From Bradyrhizobium sp. SZCCT0231 (GTDB lineage Bacteria > Pseudomonadota > Alphaproteobacteria > Rhizobiales > Xanthobacteraceae), in contig NZ_JAFCKP010000004.1 of the NCBI RefSeq assembly GCF_018130245.1, positions 248,001 to 312,000 of the forward strand: a DNA stretch of 64,000 bases, read 5' to 3'. This document shows positions 55,767 through 64,000 of the stretch, piece after piece. Position 1 is the first letter of the stretch. The number at the start of each line of letters is the position of its first letter. The notes under the pieces are model-generated. The model ran no database searches. It saw nothing but the letters and a program-made list of their open reading frames with translations, and was not told the DNA's origin. The translations under genes and the position numbers were made by a program.

Positions 55767-56732
55767 ATGGCATCGAATCTGGACACGCTCGTCACGGTTT
55801 TCGGGGGATCGGGGTTTTTGGGCCGCAGCGTCGTCCGCGCCCTGTGCAAGCGGGATTACCGGGTCCGGGTCGCGGTGCGGCGGCCGGAACTCGCCGGATA
55901 CCTCCAGCCGCTCGGCCGGGTCGGGCAGGTCCACACCGTGCAGGCGAATCTGCGCTATCCGGCCTCGGTCGAGGCGGCGCTGCGTGATTCGCATGTCGCG
56001 ATCAACCTCGTCGGCGTCCTCACCGAGAGCGGCGAGCAGACTTTTGACGCCGTCCAGGCCAAGGGCGCCGAGACCGTCGCCAAGGTGGCGGCCGCCGCCG
56101 GGGCCCAGCTGGTGCATGTCTCCGCGATCGGCGCCGACGCCGAATCGCCCTCGCGCTATGCCAGGGCCAAGGCGGCCGGCGAAGCCGCGGTCCTGGCCGC
56201 GGTTCCCTCCGCCACGATCTTCCGCCCCTCCGTGATGTTCGGCCCCGAGGACCAGTTCACCAACCGCTTTGCCGCACTGGCCCGGATGTCGCCGGTGCTG
56301 CCGCTGATCGGCGGGACGACCCGGATGCAGCCGGTCTATGTCGGCGACGTCGCCACCGCGGTCGCGGATGCCGTCGACGGCAAGGCCAAGGCGGGCGCCA
56401 CCTACGAGCTCGGCGGGCCGGAGGTGCTGACCATGCGCGAGATCATCCAGACCATCCTCGACATGACCGCCCGCAAGCGGCTGCTGGTGCCGCTGCCGTT
56501 CGGCCTCGCGCGCTTCCAGGCCCACGTCCTGCAATTCGCGCCGGGCGCGTTCAAGCTGACGCCCGACCAGGTCACGCTGCTCGAGCGCGACAATGTCGTG
56601 TCGGATGCGGCGAAGGCGGCCGGGCTGACGCTGGAAGGCCTCGGCATCACGCCCGATTCGCTGGAAGCCATCGCCCCGCAATATCTCTGGCGCTTCCGCG
56701 CGGCCGGTCAGTTCCAGCGCATGAGCCTGTGA
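55767..56732 (+). CDS. Complex I NDUFA9-type NAD(P)-binding protein
   Basis: A 321-residue extended-SDR protein. The Rossmann loop is VTVFGGSGFLGRSVVRALCK, and GPEDQFTNRFAALARMSPVL with MQPVYVGDVATAVADAV is typical of the NDUFA9-like group of Alphaproteobacteria. The mitochondrial homologue is an accessory subunit of respiratory complex I; whether this one joins the bacterial enzyme is unknown. It stands alone after tRNA-Leu, on the other strand. Confidence 0.88.
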   Translation: MASNLDTLVTVFGGSGFLGRSVVRALCKRDYRVRVAVRRPELAGYLQPLGRVGQVHTVQANLRYPASVEAALRDSHVAINLVGVLTESGEQTFDAVQAKGAETVAKVAAAAGAQLVHVSAIGADAESPSRYARAKAAGEAAVLAAVPSATIFRPSVMFGPEDQFTNRFAALARMSPVLPLIGGTTRMQPVYVGDVATAVADAVDGKAKAGATYELGGPEVLTMREIIQTILDMTARKRLLVPLPFGLARFQAHVLQFAPGAFKLTPDQVTLLERDNVVSDAAKAAGLTLEGLGITPDSLEAIAPQYLWRFRAAGQFQRMSL

Positions 56733-56738
56733 GTTTCA

Positions 56739-56869
56739 CCTCTCCCCGCTTGCGGGGAGAGGTCGGATTGCGCAGCAATCCGGGTGAGGGGGTACAGATC
56801 CCTCGACGATCTCACGTGTGGAGAGAGGCCCCTCACCCCAACCCTCTCCCCGTAAGAACGGGGCGAGGG
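56739..56869. repeat. Palindromic repeat after the NDUFA9-like gene
   Basis: CCTCTCCCCGCTTGCGGGGA starts a perfect hairpin (56739-56762), and a second, inverted one lies at 56830-56869 (ccctcaccccaaccctctcc ... gaggg), with rcgcagcaatccgggtgagg between. It matches the element at 31201-31346. Confidence 0.75.
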
Positions 56870-56911
56870 GGCGCACTGCCGCTGGCGCGACGACTGATCC
56901 GTCCCACAGCG

Positions 56912-57652
56912 TCAAAACTTCAGCTTCTTGAACACCGCTTCCGGCAGCGTCTTGATGATCAGCATCACGAGGCGCCATTTGCCGCTGACATAGACGACGT
57001 CGGTCTTGTTCTCGACGGCGCGAAGGATCGCGTCGCCAACCACGCTCGCCTCGACGGTGAGCGGGCCGATCAGCTTCATGCCTTCCGTCATCCTGGTGCG
57101 GACGAAGCCGGGCTTCACCGTGACCACGTGAACACCGCCGCGGCTGGCGCGGGCGCGTAAGCCCGACAGGAAGGCGGAGAAGCCGGCCTTGGCCGAACCA
57201 TAGACATAGTTCGAGGCGCGGCCGCGATCGCCGGCAACCGACGACACGCCGACGAGCGTGCCGCTGCCGCGCGCCAGGAATCGTTCCGCGAACAAGCCGA
57301 GGATCAGCGACGGTCCCTCGTAGTTCGAGCGCATGATCGCGGTGGCTTGGGCGAGATCGCTCTCGGCATTTTGCTGCACACCGAGCAGGCCGACGATCGA
57401 GATGACGACATCGGGCAATACCGGGAGACTGCCGACAAAGCCTTCGAACGAGGCGGTGTCGAGCACGTCGAACCTGTAGACGCCGACATCGACATTGTAG
57501 CGCGCGCGCAGATCGGCGGCATCAGGCTCGAGCACGCCAACGTCGCGGCCAGCGAGGCCGACATCGTAGCCGCACCTGGCAAAGGCGCGCGCGGCGGCGC
57601 GGCCGATATCGGAGGAGCCACCCAGCACCAAAACGGACTTGCGCGACGTCAC
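56912..57652 (-). CDS. SDR oxidoreductase, DprE2-like
   Basis: A 246-residue short-chain dehydrogenase. The cofactor loop is VLVLGGSSDIGRAAARAFAR; the active-site Y-x-x-x-K is YVYGSAKAGFSAFL; PGFVRTRMTEGMKLIGPLTV follows; the C-terminus LVMLIIKTLPEAVFKKLKF is very like the tail of mycobacterial DprE2 (VMMVLRHIPRSIFRKL). With DprE1 this enzyme would complete epimerisation of polyprenyl-phospho-ribose to arabinose. It starts three bases after the DprE1-like gene's end, so they are one operon. Confidence 0.88.
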   Translation of the reverse strand: MTSRKSVLVLGGSSDIGRAAARAFARCGYDVGLAGRDVGVLEPDAADLRARYNVDVGVYRFDVLDTASFEGFVGSLPVLPDVVISIVGLLGVQQNAESDLAQATAIMRSNYEGPSLILGLFAERFLARGSGTLVGVSSVAGDRGRASNYVYGSAKAGFSAFLSGLRARASRGGVHVVTVKPGFVRTRMTEGMKLIGPLTVEASVVGDAILRAVENKTDVVYVSGKWRLVMLIIKTLPEAVFKKLKF

Positions 57653-57655
57653 GGC

Positions 57656-58981
57656 CTAGACCTCATCAAACAGACGTTGTGAAAGCTTCGAGCGGATGTT
57701 GCCGGCGGGATCGAGCGATTTGCGGATCGCGTTGAAGCGCGACAGCGCGGGATAACCGGCTTCGAGCGTCGCACGCGACTGGCGCGCATCCTTGGCGAGA
57801 TAAAGCCGTCCGCCGGCCGCGACGACGAGACGATCGATCTCGTCGAGGAAGGTCAGGATGTCGCCCTTCACAGGGAAATCGAGCGCCAGCGTGTAGCCGG
57901 GCAGCGGGAACGACAGGATGCCGTCGCCCTGGCCGAGCTTCTTCAGCACCGCGAGGAAGGAAGCATCGCCGCGCCGCGCCACGCGATCGAGGATCTCGCC
58001 GAGCACGGCGCGCGCGCCGTTTTCAGGAATCACGCATTGGTGCTGCAGGAAGCCGCGCTTGCCATAGATGCGATTCCAGTCGGCAATGCTGTCGAGCGGG
58101 AAGAAATAGGGATAGAGCGAGACCACATGGCTGCGGCCGGCGCGCCGCACGCCCATGCGGTAATACAACTCGTTGAAGGCGCGGATGCTGAAGCGGTTCA
58201 GCGTCATCGAGGGCAGATCCATCGGCACCGCGAGGCCGGGATCCTTCCCGGCGGGAAACGCGGCGGCGCCGGCAGGGAGCTCGTCCTTGCCGGCGTGCTC
58301 GCCGAGATAGATCAGCGAGCGGCCGAGATCCTTGCCGCGCGCGACACAATCGATCCACGCCACCGAATAGGTCGCGGCATCGCCGGCATCGAGCGCGCGC
58401 ATCGCGGCATCGAGATCGGATGCCGGGATCACGCGCTCGCGGATCCATCCCGTCTCGACCTTGCGCAACCGCATCGTCGCCTCGAGGATGACCCCGGTCA
58501 GGCCCATGCCGCCGACGGTCGCAAAGAACGCATCGGAGTTCTGCTCGCGCGAGGCTTCGATCACCTCGCCCTGGCCCGTGCGCAGCAGGATGCTGTCGAC
58601 ATAACGGCCGAAGCCGCCTTCACAATGATGGTTCTTGCCGTGCACGTCGGCGGCGATGGCGCCGCCGATCGACACGAAGCGCGTGCCGGGCACGACGAAG
58701 GGCAGGAAACCGCGCGGGCCGAAAGTGTCGATCAGGTCCGACAGCAGCATGCCGGCCTCGAGGCGAATGCGCCCGGTCGCCGAATCGAACGACCTGACCC
58801 GGTCGAACCCCGTCATCGCGACGGTCCTGGCGGCGCCGATCGCGGCATCGCCATAGGCGCGGCCATTGCCGCGCGCCACCGTGCCGGACACCACGGCTTC
58901 ACCTACGGCCTCGAACGACCGCGGTCGCAGCATCTCGGTATCGACGACCGGGAAACGCCCCCAGCCGCTGACGAGGGTCAT
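57656..58981 (-). CDS. FAD-dependent oxidoreductase, DprE1-like (decaprenylphosphoryl-ribose oxidase)
   Basis: A 441-residue VAO-fold flavoenzyme. The FAD-binding core SIGGAIAADVHGKNHHCEGG (residues 105-122) is nearly identical to mycobacterial DprE1. The catalytic lysine is K397 in LYLAKDARQ, offset by 21 from DprE1 K418. At the position of the benzothiazinone-binding cysteine (C387 in M. tuberculosis) it has A366 (GYTLALDFP). Together with the SDR it would oxidise polyprenyl-phospho-ribose. A UbiA prenyltransferase lies 6.9 kb downstream. The reaction is inferred from the family. Confidence 0.9.
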   Translation of the reverse strand: MTLVSGWGRFPVVDTEMLRPRSFEAVGEAVVSGTVARGNGRAYGDAAIGAARTVAMTGFDRVRSFDSATGRIRLEAGMLLSDLIDTFGPRGFLPFVVPGTRFVSIGGAIAADVHGKNHHCEGGFGRYVDSILLRTGQGEVIEASREQNSDAFFATVGGMGLTGVILEATMRLRKVETGWIRERVIPASDLDAAMRALDAGDAATYSVAWIDCVARGKDLGRSLIYLGEHAGKDELPAGAAAFPAGKDPGLAVPMDLPSMTLNRFSIRAFNELYYRMGVRRAGRSHVVSLYPYFFPLDSIADWNRIYGKRGFLQHQCVIPENGARAVLGEILDRVARRGDASFLAVLKKLGQGDGILSFPLPGYTLALDFPVKGDILTFLDEIDRLVVAAGGRLYLAKDARQSRATLEAGYPALSRFNAIRKSLDPAGNIRSKLSQRLFDEV

Positions 58982-59081
58982 GGTTCAGCTCCTGTGCCGG
59001 GCGCGCCGCCCTGCATTGGAAACTGACTAGCGATCAAAAGCTTATTTTGCGTTGAAGGCGCAGAGCCATCCGGGAGTCGAA

Positions 59082-59201
59082 GCGTAGCCCGGATGGAGCG
59101 CCAGCGTAATCCGGGATCGTGCCCCAAGTGATACCAGCCCCGGATTACGCGGAGCCTGTCATCGGGCGGCGCTTCGCGCCGACCCGTTGGCTCCATCCGG
59201 A
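59082..59201. repeat. Palindromic repeat between the DprE1-like gene and uppP
   Basis: CGTAGCCCGGATGGAGCG near 59082 and GGCTCCATCCGG at 59190-59201 are inverted; inside, cgtaatccgggatcg and cccggattacgcggagc are also inverted. It fills most of a 237-base non-coding spacer. It is a standard dispersed element in this group from memory. Confidence 0.75.
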
Positions 59202-59218
59202 TCTACAGACCTTAAAGT

Positions 59219-60025
59219 CTACCGACCGATCGCCAGCGCGATCAGGCCGAGCGTGCCGACGATGACGCGCCACCAGGCGAACAGCACGAAGCCGTGACGG
59301 GTGACGTATGTCAAAAACGTCTTCACCACGATGATAGCGGTGATGAACGAGACCACGAAGCCGATCGCGACGACGTTCATGTGGTCCATCGTCATCTCGG
59401 CGCGGCTCTTGTAGAAATCGTAGGCGAACGCGCCGATCATGGTGGGGATGGCGAGGAAGAACGAGAACTCCGCCGCCGCCCGCTTGTCGGCTCCCAGGAG
59501 CATCGCAGCGACGATGCTGGCGCCGGAGCGCGACACGCCCGGGATCATCGCCACGCATTGCGCGATGCCGATATAGAGATACATCAGCAGCGGGAACTTG
59601 GTGGCGTCGTACTCGCGCGGCTTGAGATTGAGCTTGTCGACCCAGAGCAGGACGGCGCCGCCGACGATCAGCGTGAAGCAGACGACCCAGGGATTGAACA
59701 GCACGCTCTTGATGTACTTGCCGGCGACGAGGCCGACGATCACGGCCGGCAGGAACGCCACCAGCACGCCGATCACGAAGCGGCGCGCATAGACATCGCC
59801 CGTGAACAGGCCGATCACGACCTCCCACAACTTCCTGAAATACAACCCGACGATCGCGAGGATCGCACCCAGCTGGATCAGAACCGTAAACGAATCCCAG
59901 AAATCGCCCTCGCCGAGATGGAAGAAGCGCTCCGCGAGCAAGAGGTGGCCGGTCGAGGATACGGGAAGGAACTCGGTCACACCCTCGATGATGCCGAGGA
60001 TCACTGCCCGTATTGCGTCTGACAT
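59219..60025 (-). CDS. uppP: Undecaprenyl-diphosphatase
   Basis: A 268-residue BacA/UppP membrane protein. The two catalytic motifs are EGVTEFLPVSSTGHLLLAER (E-x-x-x-E plus PGSSTG type) and MIPGVSRSGASI. It has about seven to eight predicted membrane segments. It recycles undecaprenyl diphosphate to the monophosphate carrier used for peptidoglycan and polysaccharides. It sits near the DprE1/DprE2-like genes, which use related polyprenyl phosphates, on the same strand but behind a repeat. Confidence 0.96.
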   Translation of the reverse strand: MSDAIRAVILGIIEGVTEFLPVSSTGHLLLAERFFHLGEGDFWDSFTVLIQLGAILAIVGLYFRKLWEVVIGLFTGDVYARRFVIGVLVAFLPAVIVGLVAGKYIKSVLFNPWVVCFTLIVGGAVLLWVDKLNLKPREYDATKFPLLMYLYIGIAQCVAMIPGVSRSGASIVAAMLLGADKRAAAEFSFFLAIPTMIGAFAYDFYKSRAEMTMDHMNVVAIGFVVSFITAIIVVKTFLTYVTRHGFVLFAWWRVIVGTLGLIALAIGR

Positions 60026-60195
60026 ATTTACGGTCCATTTCGGCTGGAAAAGCGGGGGCTCTTCTCGCCTATTCCCCCCAATGCTGCAATCGCAAAATGC
60101 GGCATCACGCTCTTGCTTCGCGGTTTTGAGGAACTAGTGTGGCGCCGCACAAACATTGATGGATTCTTAAGCACCATCAAATAGTCAAAGGCTTC

Positions 60196-60888
60196 ATGTT
60201 TACGCTGTTTCATCATCCGTTCTGTCCGCATTCGCGCTTCATCCGCCTGATCGCGGGCGAATACGGGCTCGACCTGAAGCTGGTCGAAGAGCGCAGCTGG
60301 GAACGGCGCGAGGCGTTTCTGCTGCTCAATGCGGCCGGCACCACGCCTGTCATGGTGGACGAGGAGCAGCCGCCGATTCCGGGCGCGGCCATCATCGCCG
60401 AATATCTCGACGAGGCCTATGGCGGCGGGATGGGCGTGAAGCGCCTGATGCCGGAGACGCTTGCCGAGCGCGTCGAGGTGCGCCGGCTGATGGCCTGGTT
60501 CAACGAAAAATTCTTCGAGGAGGTCTCGCATCCCCTCGTCACCGAGCGCATCTACAAGCGTTTCATGAGCGAGGAGAACGGCGGCGGCCCGCCCTCGGCC
60601 GACGTGATGCGCGCAGCGAAAGCCAATGTGCGCTATCATCTGGCCTATATCGGCTGGCTGGCGCAGACGCGCAATTTCCTCGCCGGCGACCGGCTCACTT
60701 ACGCGGATCTCGCCGCCGCGGCGCATCTCTCGGCGATCGACTATCTGGGCGACGTGCCATGGAGCGAGGACGACGCAGCAAAGGCGTGGTACGCGCGGGT
60801 GAAATCCCGCCCGTCGTTCCGCCCGCTGCTGAGCGAATGGCTGGCCGGCGTGCCGGCGTCGCGGACCTACGTGGACCTGGATTTCTGA
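60196..60888 (+). CDS. Glutathione S-transferase family protein
   Basis: A 230-residue GST. The N-terminal thioredoxin fold starts [20 protein letters not shown], with the glutathione-binding [19 protein letters not shown]; the helical C-terminal domain ends in [15 protein letters not shown]. The CPHS motif suggests a cysteine-type class (omega/beta-like). It overlaps or abuts the start of queG, so the two are probably co-transcribed. Confidence 0.9.
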   Translation: MFTLFHHPFCPHSRFIRLIAGEYGLDLKLVEERSWERREAFLLLNAAGTTPVMVDEEQPPIPGAAIIAEYLDEAYGGGMGVKRLMPETLAERVEVRRLMAWFNEKFFEEVSHPLVTERIYKRFMSEENGGGPPSADVMRAAKANVRYHLAYIGWLAQTRNFLAGDRLTYADLAAAAHLSAIDYLGDVPWSEDDAAKAWYARVKSRPSFRPLLSEWLAGVPASRTYVDLDF

Positions 60889-62012
60889 GCACCGATCCGA
60901 CTGAACTGAAGGCGGCGCTCGAACGCGAGGCGCGCGCGCTCGGCTTCGACTGCATCGGCATCACCGCACCCGGCACGATCGAGAACGCCGGGAAACACTT
61001 CCTCGAGTTCATCGCCTCGGGCGGCCATGGCGACATGGACTGGCTCGCAGCTCAGCCGGAGCGCCGCGTCGATCCGCGCGGGCTGTGGAGCGACGTGCGC
61101 AGCGTGATCATGCTCGGCGTCAACTACGGTCCCGACTCCGATCCGCTGGCGATCCTGAAGCAGCGCACGCGCGCGGCGATCTCGGTCTATGCGCAGGGCG
61201 ACGACTATCACGACCTCATCAAGAAGCGGCTGAAGGCGCTGGCGCGCTGGCTGGTCGCGACCGCGCCATCGGACGTGAAGGTGTTCGTCGACACCGCGGC
61301 CGTGATGGAAAAGCCGCTGGCGCAGGCCGCGCATCTGGGCTGGCAGGGCAAGCACACGAATCTGGTCTCGCGCGAATTCGGCTCGTGGCTGTTCCTCGGC
61401 GCGATCTACACCACGCTCGATCTGCCGCGCGATGCTGCCGAGATCGATCATTGCGGCTCGTGCCGGGCGTGTCTCGACATCTGCCCGACTGCGGCGTTCC
61501 CCGCGCCCTACAAGCTCGATGCGCGGCGCTGCATCTCGTATCTCACCATCGAGAGCAAGGGGCCGATCCCGCGCGAGTTTCGCAAGAGCATCGGCAATCG
61601 CATCTATGGCTGCGACGATTGCCTTGCCGCCTGCCCCTGGAACAAGTTTGCGCAAGAGGGGCGCGAGGTAAAACTCGCCGCGCGCGACGAATTGCGCGCA
61701 CCTGATCTCGCCGAGCTGGCGCGGCTCGACGATGCCGCGTTTCGTGCGCTGTTCACGAAGTCGCCGGTCAAGCGCATCGGCCGCGACCGGTTCTTGCGCA
61801 ACGTGCTGATTGCGATCGGCAACTCGGGTGAGGTGGCGCTGGCTGAGGAGGCGCGGAGATTGCTGGATGACGAGAGCCCACTGGTGCGGGGCGCGGCGGT
61901 GTGGGCGCTGGCGCAGCTGGTGGAGCGAGATGAGTTTGAGGCGCTCATGACAGATGCGGTCGCCAACGAACTCGACGAGGGTGTACGCGAGGAGTGGCAA
62001 GCCGCCTCCTAA
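60837..62012 (+). CDS. queG: Epoxyqueuosine reductase
   Basis: About 391 residues from an ATG at 60837; the family-like part begins [20 protein letters not shown], so a CTG start at 60885 (overlapping the GST stop as CTGA) is the likely true start, giving 375 residues. The cobalamin-binding region precedes two 4Fe-4S motifs: [20 protein letters not shown] with a later cysteine, and [19 protein letters not shown]-repeat tail follows ([20 protein letters not shown]). It makes queuosine for tRNA wobble positions. The upstream GST overlap suggests a shared transcript. Confidence 0.92.
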   Translation: MAGRRAGVADLRGPGFLSTDPTELKAALEREARALGFDCIGITAPGTIENAGKHFLEFIASGGHGDMDWLAAQPERRVDPRGLWSDVRSVIMLGVNYGPDSDPLAILKQRTRAAISVYAQGDDYHDLIKKRLKALARWLVATAPSDVKVFVDTAAVMEKPLAQAAHLGWQGKHTNLVSREFGSWLFLGAIYTTLDLPRDAAEIDHCGSCRACLDICPTAAFPAPYKLDARRCISYLTIESKGPIPREFRKSIGNRIYGCDDCLAACPWNKFAQEGREVKLAARDELRAPDLAELARLDDAAFRALFTKSPVKRIGRDRFLRNVLIAIGNSGEVALAEEARRLLDDESPLVRGAAVWALAQLVERDEFEALMTDAVANELDEGVREEWQAAS

Positions 62013-62162
62013 CTCTCCGCTGTCATTCCCCGCCTAGTGCGCAATTGCGCACGGGGGCGGGGAATCGAGTACGCCGCAACCCATCGGTTCAATCACAGCC
62101 GTCTCGGAGTACTGGATCGCCCGATCAAGTCGGGCGATGACACCGAATGTTGGGCAGCAACT

Positions 62163-62951
62163 TCACCCGATCTCGGCCACTGCGGCAAGAATGCGCGCGA
62201 TGTCCTGCGGGCGGGAGAGGCGGTGGTCGCCGTCCTGGATCAGGGTCAGGACGACGTCGTCGGCCGGCAGGCGGTGGGTCAGCGCAAACGCGTGCTGCCA
62301 GGGCACGTCGGGATCCTGCGCGCCCTGCAGGATACGGACGGGGCAGCCGAGATCGATGGCGCTGCCGAGCACGCGATGATTGCGTCCCTCCTCGATCAGC
62401 TTCCGCGTGATCGGATAGGGCGAGCCGTCGCCATAGTCCGATGGCCGCAGCCAGAAGCCTTTGGTCTCGATCTCCTTCTTCACCGCAGGTGAAAAATTCT
62501 TCCACATCAGTTCCTCGGTGAAGTCGGGCGCCGGCGCGATCAGCACGAGTCCGGCCAACGACCCCTTGCTGCTCCGCTTCCTGATCTCGCGCGCGAGCAG
62601 CAGCGCCATCCAGCCGCCCATGGAGGAGCCGATCAGGATCTGCGGGCCGTCGCAGAACCGCTCGAACACGGCGACGCTGTCCTCGAGCCAGCTTCCGATG
62701 GTTCCGTCGGCGAAATCGCCGCTGGATTCGCCGTGGCCGGAATAGTCGAACCGAACCACCGCGCGGCCGTTGTCTCTGGCCCAGGCGTCCAGTGCCACGG
62801 CCTTGCCGCCCTGCATGTCCGACTTGAAGCCACCGAGCCAGACGAGGCCAGGACCCTTGCCGGCGCGGTGGCGCACCGCGATCCGGCGCGCGGACGGGCC
62901 TTCGCCCAATTCGATGAAGTCGAGCACGGCATCGGAAATTGCATCGGTCAT
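62163..62951 (-). CDS. Alpha/beta hydrolase
   Basis: A 262-residue esterase-like enzyme. The oxyanion part is LGGFKSDMQGGKA, the nucleophile elbow is LIGSSMGGWMAL (catalytic serine), GAQDPDVPW carries the acid, and DGDHRLSRP the histidine. It resembles the ABHD10/serine aminopeptidase group. The substrate is unknown. It is divergent from infC and converges on queG. Confidence 0.85.
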   Translation of the reverse strand: MTDAISDAVLDFIELGEGPSARRIAVRHRAGKGPGLVWLGGFKSDMQGGKAVALDAWARDNGRAVVRFDYSGHGESSGDFADGTIGSWLEDSVAVFERFCDGPQILIGSSMGGWMALLLAREIRKRSSKGSLAGLVLIAPAPDFTEELMWKNFSPAVKKEIETKGFWLRPSDYGDGSPYPITRKLIEEGRNHRVLGSAIDLGCPVRILQGAQDPDVPWQHAFALTHRLPADDVVLTLIQDGDHRLSRPQDIARILAAVAEIG

Positions 62952-63202
62952 GGAACGTTTACTCTGGCTGTGCGGTTTGAGCTGTCCGGGCTCATTCCGA
63001 AAGCACGCCGGGCATCAGCATTGTCCCTTTGGGACGCTTGCGGAACAGAAGCAAGGTGTCTATGTCGAGCACCGTGCCGTTGGGCGTGACCAAAATGCCT
63101 CGCATTTGAGGGTTTTTCGCTCCTCGCACGAGCGACTTGCTTGCCGGCAAACGCATCTTCCTTCAAAATAGCCGCTTCTTTCACAACTTTGGAGAACCAC
63201 CC

Positions 63203-63742
63203 ATTCGCCGTCCTAATAAAGCTCCGCCCGCTGCCAGCAAAGACGGGCCGCGCATCAATGATGATATCCGCAATGCGCAGATCCAGCTGATCGACCAGAC
63301 CGGTGATAACAAAGGCACGGTCGAGACCGTCGTCGCCATCCGGATGGCCCAGGAAGCTGGCATGGATCTGGTCGAGATTTCGCCGAATACCAGCCCTCCC
63401 GTCTGCAAGATCATGGACTACGGGAAGTACAAGTATTCCGCTCAGAAGAAGGCCGCGGAAGCCCGCAAGCGGCAGAAGACCGTCGAGATCAAGGAGATCA
63501 AGCTCCGCCCGATGATCGACGATCACGATTACGACGTGAAGATGCGCGCGATGCAGCGGTTCTTCGAAGAGGGCGACAAGGTCAAGATCACTTTGCGCTA
63601 TCGCGGCCGCGAAATGGCGCACCAGGAGATCGGCACCAAGCTGCTGGACAAGATCAAGACCGACGTCGCCGAGCTCGCCAAGGTCGAGCAGGACGCGCGG
63701 TTCGAAGGCCGTCAGGTCGTCATGGTGCTGGCGCCGCGCTGA
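63203..63742 (+). CDS. infC: Translation initiation factor IF-3
   Basis: A 179-residue IF-3. The C-terminal domain with [20 protein letters not shown] and [14 protein letters not shown] is plain. I set the start at an ATT (63203), following GGAGAACCACC, because [20 protein letters not shown] matches the family N-terminus; IF-3 genes are autoregulated through such rare starts. An ATG 66 bases upstream (63137) would add an unusual lead with no family match. A terminator follows. Confidence 0.94.
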   Translation: MRRPNKAPPAASKDGPRINDDIRNAQIQLIDQTGDNKGTVETVVAIRMAQEAGMDLVEISPNTSPPVCKIMDYGKYKYSAQKKAAEARKRQKTVEIKEIKLRPMIDDHDYDVKMRAMQRFFEEGDKVKITLRYRGREMAHQEIGTKLLDKIKTDVAELAKVEQDARFEGRQVVMVLAPR

Positions 63743-63771
63743 CGCCAAGCGCTTTGGAACTTTAAGAGTTC

Positions 63772-63803
63772 AACGGCCCGTCCGGATCTCCGGCGGGCCG
63801 TTT
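63772..63803 (+). terminator. Rho-independent terminator after infC
   Basis: AACGGCCCGTCCGG and CCGGCGGGCCGTT form a strong stem with one mismatch and an ATCT loop; TTTGTTTTT follows. It starts about 30 bases after the infC stop. Confidence 0.88.
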
Positions 63804-63810
63804 TGTTTTT

Positions 63811-63833
63811 CACCTCTCCCGCAAGCGGGAGAG
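63811..63833. repeat. Palindromic repeat fragment
   Basis: ACCTCTCCCGCAAGCGGGAG starts a short perfect hairpin matching the elements at 31323-31346 and 56739-56762. Confidence 0.7.
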
Positions 63834-63861
63834 GGAGCGCACCGTCTCCGTGATTATGATC

Positions 63862-64000
63862 TTACGTCCGCGTCGCCTGCCAGGTGCCGCTGCACTGGTC
63901 GCCGGAAATGATGCCTTTCCACGAACCGGCGCCATTCACGCCGGCGAGCCGGCCGCCGCCGCTGGCATGGGAGGCGCCGACCGAGACCTGGACGGCGACG
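63862..64000 (-). CDS. C-terminal end of a small secreted-type protein, cut by the window
   Basis: Read on the minus strand, an open frame enters from beyond base 64000 and ends at a TAA (63862-63864). The 45 visible residues are glycine-rich with GASHASGGGRLAGVNGAG, SWKGIISGDQCSG and TWQATRT at the end. The pattern resembles short exported proteins with a conserved cysteine, unnamed. It is convergent with infC. The start and full size are outside the window. Confidence 0.55.
   Translation of the reverse strand, partial: VAVQVSVGASHASGGGRLAGVNGAGSWKGIISGDQCSGTWQATRT

Overview
The window looks like chromosomal DNA of a Bradyrhizobium-type alphaproteobacterium (Nitrobacteraceae). This rests on high GC, AddAB recombination genes, a fused LPS-transport/rpoN/hpf/ptsN block, an OhrR/Ohr pair, AccD without its zinc-finger cysteines, IF-3 starting at ATT, and many palindromic intergenic repeats of the kind common in that group. 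Species cannot be assigned from the sequence alone.

Layout. 0-8.4 kb (+): end of a PilZ protein, murU-like sugar nucleotidyltransferase, addB, addA, trxA. 8.5-21.8 kb (-): one long housekeeping run, transcribed aroA, a two-gene nucleotidyltransferase cassette, cmk, rpsA, sppA, ihfB, lapA, trpF, trpB, trpA, accD, folC, metallophosphoesterase. 22-25.4 kb: TIGR02300 acidic protein, tRNA-Ala(GGC) with a GIY-YIG gene behind it, ohrR/ohr with operators, a CaiB-type CoA transferase. 25.6-29.9 kb (+): ugpBAEC glycerol-3-phosphate importer. 30.2-31.0 kb: small heat-shock protein and DUF1150 gene behind a candidate RNA thermometer. 31.4-35.7 kb (+): TetR regulator with a molybdenum hydroxylase whose 2Fe-2S and Mo subunits are fused, plus a FAD/4Fe-4S subunit. 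35.7-40.2 kb: acyl-CoA ligase, saccharopine-dehydrogenase-like protein and SDR, opposite a second TetR gene with three operator-like repeats. 40.2-42.6 kb (-): polysaccharide polymerase/ligase and GH5 glycosidase. 42.8-48.6 kb (-): lptC-lptA-lptB-rpoN-hpf-ptsN, with an excellent sigma-54 promoter in front of ptsN. 48.7-60 kb: NrnC, UbiA-family prenyltransferase, a YadA-like adhesin and partner, MFS transporter, ParE-type toxin-antitoxin, tRNA-Leu(CAG), NDUFA9-like protein, DprE2-like and DprE1-like proteins, uppP. 60-64 kb: GST, queG, alpha/beta hydrolase, infC.

How the genes fit together. Most of the window is conserved core. The accessory signals are: (1) a nucleotidyltransferase gene overlapping a small unknown gene, wedged between aroA and cmk in an operon that is normally contiguous; (2) a UbiA prenyltransferase, DprE1-like oxidase, DprE2-like reductase and UppP within 11 kb, which together resemble the polyprenyl-phospho-arabinose pathway; (3) a stalk-poor trimeric autotransporter with fifteen uninterrupted 16-residue repeats; (4) a tRNA-linked GIY-YIG element; and (5) two TetR-controlled catabolic loci. 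The strongest candidate for an undescribed system is (1).
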